A stretch of 51,150 nucleotides of DNA from Streptomyces ficellus (GTDB taxonomy: Bacteria > Actinomycetota > Actinomycetes > Streptomycetales > Streptomycetaceae), in NCBI RefSeq assembly GCF_030406405.1, contig NZ_JAUEPL010000052.1:1-51150 (forward strand), read 5' to 3'. The translations under genes were made by a program, and so were the position numbers. Position 1 is the stretch's first letter. Every line of letters begins with the position of its first letter. This document shows positions 7,516 to 13,194 of this stretch, in pieces. The notes under the pieces were generated by a model. The model was given only the letters and a program-made list of their open reading frames with translations, was not told where the DNA came from and did no database searches.

Positions 7516-7632
7516 TTCAGCGCCGTTCACGGCCGTTCAGGTGAGATCCGGAGCCGTCCCCACAGCGACAGCCAACCACCCATGAACGCAGGTGAACGCC
7601 CCTGCACACCGCCCACCACCCCGCCAACACAG

Positions 7633-7687
7633 TTGGAAAGCGTGTTGGGGGCAACCCCTCACGAGTTCGAATCTCGTATCCTCCGCC
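7633..7687 (+). repeat. att direct repeat, distal copy of the island
   Basis: Identical 55 bp of tRNA-Ser(GGA) 3' sequence without the 5' half, so it is not a functional tRNA. It marks the outer end of the island, which spans one repeat unit to the other (5881 bp). Confidence 0.93.
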
Positions 7688-7704
7688 GCGGCTGACCAGC
7701 CGAA

Positions 7705-7741
7705 ACGAAGGTCCCGACCGCGATGCGGCCGGGATCTTCGT
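7705..7741 (+). terminator. Hairpin after distal att repeat, probably the original tRNA-Ser terminator
   Basis: ACGAAGGTCCCG pairs with CGGGATCTTCGT, with an inner CCGC/GCGG and loop GATG. It lies 18 bp after the tRNA fragment, as a tRNA terminator would, so it was probably separated from its gene when the island inserted. Confidence 0.6.
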
Positions 7742-7951
7742 CGTTCCGTGGTTGCAGTTTCTTGCGTGGGAGCGCCTCCGGAGCGGCGCGAAGTTGTGCC
7801 GCTCGCCCCTCGGCACGGCGGGTTACCGCTGGCCTGGAGAGGGTGTACGGAGGAAGCCTGTGCGGACGAGACGTCCGCGAGGTCAGGTCGGGGTGATTGA
7901 TGGCGGACGGGGCACATGAGGAGCTGGCGCGACTTGGCCAGCTAGGCGATC

Positions 7952-8458
7952 TTGGCCTTGTCCTGCTTATCGACTCTGACGGAGCCCTGGCCTTCGCTGC
8001 CTCCCACGGGCTGCCCCCGCTGCGCCGCGGCAGTGACCAGAGTCATGTTCCGGTTCTCCGTACTGCCCCGTCCGGCGGCGGCCGGTACCGAGGGGCGGGG
8101 ACGACTTTCCTACCGCGACGGGATCCTCGGCGAGGAGCTGTACCTACAGACCGCAGAAATGGGCGGCTACCTCCTCACCATCGCCGTCACCGACCTCGCC
8201 CCCCCCTGGGCATCGTTCAGCGCCCTCCGCCCGGCAGACCGGGCACCCGAGCCCACCGATTACACCTGCGCTCACTGTGGGGAGCACTTCGCCTCCTACG
8301 CCCCCGCCTGCACCCGCTGCGAGTCCGCCCCGTGCCCCGACTGCCGTCGATGTGGCTGCGACCGCAAGGTTTCCGAGCGGCAGTGCACCGCCTGCTTCGT
8401 CGTACACCCTCTAACCATGTTCGACGGTGCCAATGCACGCTGCCGCGACTGCGACTGA
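7952..8458 (+). CDS. Zinc-ribbon-type hypothetical protein, probably a fragment
   Basis: Up to 168 aa. The C-terminal ~70 residues are cysteine-rich: CAHCGEHF, CTRCESAPCPDCRRCGC, CTACF and CRDC. This is a run of CxxC knuckles suggesting two or three zinc sites. Coding character is convincing only from about 8040 (FRFSVLPRPAAAG onward). The first ~30 residues look out of frame, and a neighbouring frame (from 7897) looks better upstream, so a frameshift near 8030 is plausible. The gene may be the C-terminal remnant of a larger protein whose start was lost beside the island end. I cannot name the family. Confidence 0.4.
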   Translation: MALSCLSTLTEPWPSLPPTGCPRCAAAVTRVMFRFSVLPRPAAAGTEGRGRLSYRDGILGEELYLQTAEMGGYLLTIAVTDLAPPWASFSALRPADRAPEPTDYTCAHCGEHFASYAPACTRCESAPCPDCRRCGCDRKVSERQCTACFVVHPLTMFDGANARCRDCD

Positions 8459-8619
8459 ACCACCGGCCCCACGCCTCGCGCTACTGCCGAGTTACGTCGT
8501 CTGTCCTCGGTGAAAGCGCCCCCACCGGGCGCACCACAACATGCCGGATCCGGCGCCGGCGCCGGCACCGGCACCGGGCACCACCATCTCTGAGGATGGT
8601 GGAAACGAGCACGACGGCA

Positions 8620-8932
8620 CTATGAACTGCGAGGCCGTCTTCGCACGTCCGCAGACGTGGCAGAACAGCCGGTCCGGCGAGCACGGCGCGTCGGAGCGCA
8701 GCCACGGCGAGACGTCCACGGCCAGCACCAGACGGCCGTCCGGGAAGCGGGGCAGCCGCAAGCCGGCCAGGGCCTGCCGCAGCCGGTTGGTGTGGATCCG
8801 GCCGTGATTGAGGCCGTCGTACATCGCGCCGTGCCCGCGCCGGTGCTCGGGCAGCAGCGTCAGCTCCACCGCGCGCAGGGCACCCGGCGCACACAGCACC
8901 GAGTCCGCCAGCTCGAACAGCTCATCGCCCCG
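8620..8932 (-). pseudogene. Transposase fragment (NF041680-type DDE transposase, N-terminal part)
   Basis: The - strand encodes DELFELADSVLCAPGALRAV, LPEHRRGHGAMYDGLNHGRI and VLAVDVSPWLR followed by SPDRLFCHVCGRAK. This is the well-conserved N-terminal third of a common Streptomyces transposase whose first catalytic Asp lies in AVDVSPWL. The frame then runs into (GCCGGC)-rich sequence and loses resemblance, so most of the catalytic domain is missing. It is fused in frame to the IS5-like fragment on its 5' side, giving a meaningless chimeric ORF. Confidence 0.75.
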
Positions 8933-8979
8933 CACGGTCAGACACGCGTGAGTCCGTGGTCGGCCGGCTCGAGTAGCGT

Positions 8980-9142
8980 TCGGGACGTCCCGCCAGGGGG
9001 CGCCCGTCCGGGTCCGCCACGGGATGCCGTCTATCAACTGCCGCCGCGTCCACACCTGCGGCCGACCCGGCTTGATGCCCTGCGGCAGCAACGGCTCAAG
9101 CCGGGCCCACTGCCCATTCGTCAGATCCCCACGTCCCCCAAG
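8980..9142 (-). pseudogene. IS5-family transposase N-terminal fragment
   Basis: The - strand reads SRLGGRGDLTNGQWARLEPL followed by LPQG, then GRPQVWTRRQLIDGI and WRTRTGAPWRDVP, the standard DUF4096-type N-terminus of Streptomyces IS5 elements. An in-frame TGA directly precedes it and the sequence after WRDVP is unrelated, so only ~54 codons remain. No terminal inverted repeat was found. Confidence 0.75.
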
Positions 9143-9148
9143 ACGTGA

Positions 9149-10160
9149 TCACCAACGAACACGATCACTTTCGCAACAGACCCTGGCTGGCACGCACGCA
9201 CGCACGCACGCAGAAAGGAGCATGCCCAGCTCTTCCTTCACGGCTTGCTCCCCGAACCTGACCAGCACCCCGGTGGTGTGCAGCACCACCTCGTCGACGC
9301 CCGCCTCCCGGTACTCGGCAAGCAGGCCGGCCAGCTCGTCCAGGGTTCCGTAGAGAAAGGCACCGCCATCGACCATCGCAGCGCCGGCGGACTTCGGGTC
9401 GTTGATGTCGTAGGTGATTCCCCCTCGGGCGAGCATGGCGGCGTAGTGGTCGATCTGCATGTGCATGGCGGCGCTGGCCAGGGCCTCGGTGTACGGGTCG
9501 CGCTCTGGTGCTTCGATCGCCACCGGAACCAGGGAAACGAGACGGGGACGTGGTCGTCCAGCCCTCGCCGCCCCCTCCTCGAGGGCCGGCACGATGACCT
9601 CTCACAGGTACGCCGCCGGGGTAAGCCAGGTGATCGCGACATCAGCGACCTCACCTGCCAGCCGTGCGGCCCTCTGCCGCAGCACACCGAGCCCGATCTC
9701 AGGCGGGCGCGGCAGCGTCGGCAGAACGGCGTGGCCGCGCCCGCAGAACGGCGTGGCAGGTGAGGTGGTCGCCGGTGTGGTCCACCCTCTCGCCGTCGAG
9801 GAGTGACCGCATGACGGTGAGGTACTCGCGGGCCATGCCGAGCTGGCTCGCGTAGGGGCGGCCGAGGAGACTGCGCTGAAGCTCCACGGCCCCCACTCCG
9901 TAGCGGGCCACCACAGGCTGATCCATGGCGACCGACAGCTGATGGGCCTGGATCGCGGCATCGAAGGGGTGCCGGAACGGCATCAGGGCGACGCCTAGGC
10001 CCACCGGAATGCGGTAACCCCGAGCGGCGGCGTAACTGAAGGTCTGGTGCGGATCACAGGACAACGCCTGGCCCTGCCAGAGACGGTGCGCGCCGGTCCG
10101 CTGGACAAGCGAGGCGTACGGGAGGATCAGGTCCGGGCGTGGCGGTGCGTACGGCGCCAT
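9149..10160 (-). pseudogene. LLM-class flavin-dependent oxidoreductase, broken
   Basis: Luciferase-like monooxygenase fold, F420- or FMN-dependent in relatives. The start MAPYAPPRPDLILPYASLVQ (ATG 10160) and the following WQGQALSCDPHQTFSYAAAR, IPVGLGVALMPFRHPFDAAI and MAREYLTVMRSLLDGE fit the family through about residue 140. Around 9720-9755 the frame shifts, next to a tandem duplication of GCAGAACGGCGTGG. The family sequence resumes in another frame (IGLGVLRQRAARLAGEVADV), is cut by an in-frame TGA at 9602-9604, and continues to DEVVLHTTGVLVRFGEQAVK. It ends in an (ACGC)n microsatellite at ~9190-9212. Two lesions make it a pseudogene. Confidence 0.85.
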
Positions 10161-10226
10161 GATGGAAAGGGTGCTCAACGAGTTCTGCTTCCAGGTGGCG
10201 TTACCTATACGACGGGGGTCCGGGCG

Positions 10227-10412
10227 TCACTGTTGCCGGTCGTCGCGGCCCGCCTTGCTGCGCAGCCAGCCGATGTTGATGGCAATCAGCAGGGCAACAA
10301 CGAATGGGATCACGGTCGCCCGCCCGTCATCGCCGAAAAACGGCGCTGTCAGGCCCGCGACGAGGCAGACGGCCAGCGCCGCCCACATGACTCCTTCATT
10401 CTTCGCCTTCAT
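10227..10412 (-). CDS. Small two-helix membrane protein
   Basis: 61 aa from ATG 10412, chosen because AGAAAGG lies just upstream. Longer upstream frames lack coding character. It has two hydrophobic helices (MWAALAVCLVAGLTAPFF and VIPFVVALLIAINIGWL) and a basic C-terminus (RSKAGRDDRQQ). It follows the ABC-2 permease on the same strand by ~70 bp and may belong to the same unit. Function unknown. Confidence 0.6.
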   Translation of the reverse strand: MKAKNEGVMWAALAVCLVAGLTAPFFGDDGRATVIPFVVALLIAINIGWLRSKAGRDDRQQ

Positions 10413-10480
10413 ACCTTTCTCCCTTTTCCTTGAACTGGTGGTGGGCGGAACCATGGTCCGAAACGGCTGGCTCAACGGTG

Positions 10481-11221
10481 TCAGGTCCCTTGGTATCTGA
10501 TGAAACGCCTTCCGCCGACGAAAACCAGTACCAAGACGTAGAGGCACAGGACCATGAATCCCACGGCTGGGGAGGGAGCGCTCATATCTCCCGCCTTGTT
10601 GACGATGGTGCCCCCGCTCGCGGCATCGCCTGCTCCACCGGGCAGAAGGGCACCCAGCTCCGGGTTACCGGTCCGGGCGACGGCCAGCCTGATGAGGGGT
10701 TCGACGAACTGGTTCACGACCAAGATGCCGACGATGGCCGGGACCTGCCTGCGTACAAGAGCCCCGATGCCGACACCGAGGGCACCCCACGCAGTGAGTA
10801 CCACGACACTGCCGGCGATAGCTTTCAGGACTTCGGTATTGCCGAGCTGTGGGCTTTCGTCCTGAGCGACGAGCATCGAGACGGTGACCACTACGCACAG
10901 CCCGACGGACGCCAGGCTGTACAGAAAGGCCACGAGCAGCCCCACTGCGAGCTTGCCCAGATAGACAGTGCGTCGTCGCGGCTCGGCGATCAGCGTGTGC
11001 ACGATCGAGCGGGAGCTGTATTCCTGGGTGGCCACAAGAACGCCGTAGAAGATGGTGGGGTTGCTGACGTACCGGAAGGCAGCATCGCCCAGACAGGACT
11101 CGACCGCCTTGGTGACGTCGCCCGGCCGCGAGCGGGCAAACCCCAGGACCCGGCGGAACTCGGCTTTGATGATGTCGCGCTGTCTACGTACCGGAACGTC
11201 GGTCGCTTGGCGAACCGACAA
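10481..11221 (-). CDS. ABC-2 type transporter permease, atypical or truncated N-terminus
   Basis: Up to 246 aa from a TTG at 11221, directly after an in-frame TAA. It resembles Streptomyces ABC-2 permeases: the central signature VLVATQEYSSRSIVHTLIAEPRRRTVYLGK corresponds to the usual EYSTGMIRSTL and PRR motif. It is followed by TM helices (LLVAFLYSLASVGLCVVVTV, VVVLTAWGALGVGIGALVRR, IVGILVVNQFV, VGFMVLCLYVLVLVFVGGRR). The first transmembrane helix and outer loop expected before this motif are missing; only ~45 residues precede it. No ATPase gene is adjacent, so function is doubtful. The 5' region is relatively AT-rich. Confidence 0.6.
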   Translation of the reverse strand: MSVRQATDVPVRRQRDIIKAEFRRVLGFARSRPGDVTKAVESCLGDAAFRYVSNPTIFYGVLVATQEYSSRSIVHTLIAEPRRRTVYLGKLAVGLLVAFLYSLASVGLCVVVTVSMLVAQDESPQLGNTEVLKAIAGSVVVLTAWGALGVGIGALVRRQVPAIVGILVVNQFVEPLIRLAVARTGNPELGALLPGGAGDAASGGTIVNKAGDMSAPSPAVGFMVLCLYVLVLVFVGGRRFIRYQGT

Positions 11222-11406
11222 ATTGGCATTACCGGACGTGCTTCCTCTTTCACTTGTTCCCCCTGCATATTACAAATCCGCCATTGCGCAAAAAAGTCAG
11301 CCATTGGCGAGTCTTGGTCGATCACTACTCTTACATTCGTGATCACAGGCGGTCAAGAAGCTTCGGAAGCACGGCCGTTGGGCGGTCCGTGCCTTCAGGT
11401 TCGCTA
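11222..11406. other. AT-richer intergenic segment
   Basis: Segment between the permease and the next leftward gene. It contains an A/T-rich patch (around 11265-11340) unusual for this genome and several short reading frames, none convincing. It probably carries the permease promoter. Confidence 0.4.
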
Positions 11407-11616
11407 CTAGTCGAGAGAGGGCCCTCGCCACGTTTCAGCGTGGTCATCGCTTCCCGCGGTGGCGGAGGATGACGGCAGCGAGATCCGCAGCTCCCTGGTG
11501 ACAGCGACGATGTCGGTCTGGTCGGCGCGGCTCGGGGCGAAGAGACAGACGCCAGTGGCGCAGACGAGGCCGAGCAAAAGGGCGAGCGGAAGCAGTAGCC
11601 ACACTTCGATAGGCAC
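11407..11616 (-). CDS. Small single-helix membrane protein
   Basis: 69 aa from GTG 11616, with GGAGA eight bases upstream. One strong helix (VWLLLPLALLLGLVCATGVCLF) is followed by a polar tail (APSRADQTDIVAVTRELRIS). It overlaps the 3' end of the upstream sigma-like frame in another register, so at least one of the two is mis-extended. It is an orphan with no recognised family. Confidence 0.5.
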   Translation of the reverse strand: MPIEVWLLLPLALLLGLVCATGVCLFAPSRADQTDIVAVTRELRISLPSSSATAGSDDHAETWRGPSLD

Positions 11617-12181
11617 AGTGGGTTCTCCACGGTGAATGGGCGGGGGAAGATGCCCCCTGCGAACAACGGGCATACCGGGTGCAGAAATCACCGTGTCTGT
11701 GGACCGTCCCGGCGAGGGCTGAAGCGCTCGTGGCGCGAGCTGCGGCGCGACGTTCTTCGGCCCGAACGGCGAGGCGACGGGTCTTGCGACGGACTCGTTC
11801 ACCGAACGCAGCCGGTTCAGAGGCGCCGGCATGGGCAGTGGCCTCGGTCCAAGTGGTGCCGTCACCGGTGGCCAAGGCGATTACGACCAGGCGTTCCTCA
11901 GGCGTCAGGTGCTGCATGATCCGTACGAGGCGGTCGTCGTGGATGGCCGTGCCGAGGCAGGCGTCGGAAAGGTTGGCCCGGTCGGCGACAAGGTCGTAGA
12001 GGCACAGGCCATCGCCGAGCGGGGCGTCCAGGAGCAGCAGCCGGGAACGCCGTACGCGTCGGCGCCACAACGGGACGAGCACTGTGACAACGGCCTGGCG
12101 TTCGAGCTCACTCGGCTTCCTCCTGCGGCCCGCCGAGACCGTCGCGCTCCGCCTCGGACACCGGACCCGAGGCCGAGGCAA
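11444..12181 (-). CDS. Sigma-70-like or DNA-binding protein, degraded
   Basis: The convincing part spans ~12105-11730: LWRRRVRRSRLLLLDAPLGD, LCLYDLVADRANLSDACLG, then LTPEERLVVIALATGDGTTWTEA and GERVRRKTRRLAVRAEERRA. The last segment resembles a sigma region 4-like helix-turn-helix of small Streptomyces sigma-like proteins. The start is a problem: the best ribosome site (AGGAGG) precedes GTG 12111 in another frame, so a frameshift near the 5' end is likely. After ~11730 the frame looks non-coding and overlaps the small membrane protein. The gene is probably a decayed second member of the pair with the upstream gene. Confidence 0.45.
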   Translation of the reverse strand: MPRPRVRCPRRSATVSAGRRRKPSELERQAVVTVLVPLWRRRVRRSRLLLLDAPLGDGLCLYDLVADRANLSDACLGTAIHDDRLVRIMQHLTPEERLVVIALATGDGTTWTEATAHAGASEPAAFGERVRRKTRRLAVRAEERRAAARATSASALAGTVHRHGDFCTRYARCSQGASSPAHSPWRTHCAYRSVATASARPFARPRLRHWRLSLRPEPRRPDRHRRCHQGAADLAAVILRHRGKR

Positions 12182-12599
12182 GGAGCTCGTTCAAGATCCC
12201 TAAGTAGTCGTCGTCACGCCGGCCCGCGCGGTCGACAAGGCTGTGCGGGTCCGTCGCGCGCTCTGCCGGGTTCCCGCGTTCCACCGCCCAACCGGCGGCA
12301 TTGGCGGCTCGGACGACTTGGTCACGGACGTCGTCGCCCTCTGTCGCCAGAGCCAGTCCATACAGCGCACCGAACACCATTGCGGACCTGAGATCCGCCA
12401 CGTCGACGCAGAGCCTCCTCGCTACCTTTCCGGCTGGCTTCCGCAGGTAGGGGATGACGAAGTACAGCGCGAGCAACTGGTTTCGGCGGGCCAGGGGAGG
12501 CACGTCGCTGTGGGCATCGCGCCCCACGCACCTCCACAAGGCGCCGCGCAGAGCAATGTCGGCGGCATCGCGTGCCGCCGCTTTCTTCGCCTCCGCCCG
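12108..12599 (-). pseudogene. Sigma-like partner protein, 5' truncated
   Basis: The frame encodes LWRCVGRDAHSDVPPLARRN, LLALYFVIPYLRKPAGKVARR, LRSAMVFGALYGLALATEGD and AANAAGWAVERGN. This helical pattern is like the first gene of Streptomyces two-gene sigma-like loci, where a region 2-type segment precedes a GALYGLAEA-type helix. Left of ~12600 the same frame is only the antisense of the PIN gene, and no good start codon or ribosome site is visible, so the 5' end appears lost. Its stop overlaps the next gene's apparent start region, as expected of a former operon. Confidence 0.4.
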
Positions 12600-12615
12600 G
12601 GGCTGGAGAGGCCGC

Positions 12616-13041
12616 GTGAAGAAGCGGGCCGGTGAGTACGGGCAGCGGCCGCTCCGCGTCTTCGTACTCGACTGCGAAGCCCTGTCCCTCGCTGTGCGCG
12701 GCGACCGCAAGATGATCGCCTGGCTCGACCTGGCGGCCCGGGGTGAGGCCGAGGTGGTGACGTCCCCGATGACACTGGTCGAGGCGTATGACGGCCGGAC
12801 GACAGAACAGCGCTGGGACTGGGTGCTCTCCCGACTGAAAGTCGCCGACATCGGGAAGGACGAGGCCCGCCAGGCCCGCCGGCTCCTCGCCGACGCCAAA
12901 CTGCACGGACACAAGTACGCCATCGACGCGGTGCTCGCCGTGATCGCCCGGCAGCAGACGGGGCAGGTGACCGTCTTCAGCTCGGACGTGGACGACCTGG
13001 AAAAGCTGGTCCCGGACTCGATCGTCGTCAGGAAGGTATGA
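12616..13041 (+). CDS. PIN-domain protein (VapC-like toxin)
   Basis: 141 aa from GTG 12616, with GGAGAGG at ideal spacing. Residues fitting the PIN acidic centre are the first Asp in VFVLDCEAL, Glu in TLVEAYDG, Asp in KYAIDAVLAVIA and Asp in VTVFSSDVDDL. PIN proteins are Mg-dependent RNases, usually the toxin of a type II pair with a small upstream antitoxin. No antitoxin gene precedes it: the DNA just upstream encodes the truncated sigma-like protein on the other strand. The toxin therefore appears orphaned by the rearrangement, unless an antitoxin acts from elsewhere. Confidence 0.8.
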   Translation: MKKRAGEYGQRPLRVFVLDCEALSLAVRGDRKMIAWLDLAARGEAEVVTSPMTLVEAYDGRTTEQRWDWVLSRLKVADIGKDEARQARRLLADAKLHGHKYAIDAVLAVIARQQTGQVTVFSSDVDDLEKLVPDSIVVRKV

Positions 13042-13194
13042 CCAGAAAGGCGGGCGGGGGCAACACCTCGGCCGGGAGGTGACGGGCCTGCCGGCGTCTT
13101 TCTGTTCGCCTCCAGGGCCTCGGCCCGCGGCGGCCGCTGCGCGGGTTTCGGGGATGCCGTTGGTGGGGGGCGGCGGGCGGCTTCGGGGGAGGTG

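Larger units (their letters stand above)
1752..7687. mobile_element. Decayed integrative island in tRNA-Ser(GGA), ~5.9 kb
   Basis: Bounded by perfect 55-bp direct repeats of the tRNA-Ser 3' half (1752-1806 and 7633-7687). A tyrosine integrase gene sits immediately inside the left end, and matching 20-bp arm-type repeats lie near each end. Contents from left to right: broken integrase, truncated ATPase, XRE/DUF5753 regulator, structured repeat, two-gene low-GC module, ~800 bp without a clear gene, and a SMI1-like protein. No replication or transfer genes remain. The integrase has a nonsense codon, so the island should not excise by itself unless helped in trans. Confidence 0.85.

Noticed and set aside
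9160..9215. Possible CRISPR-like or satellite array
   Set aside because: It is a simple (ACGC)n microsatellite; no spacer-repeat structure anywhere in the window.
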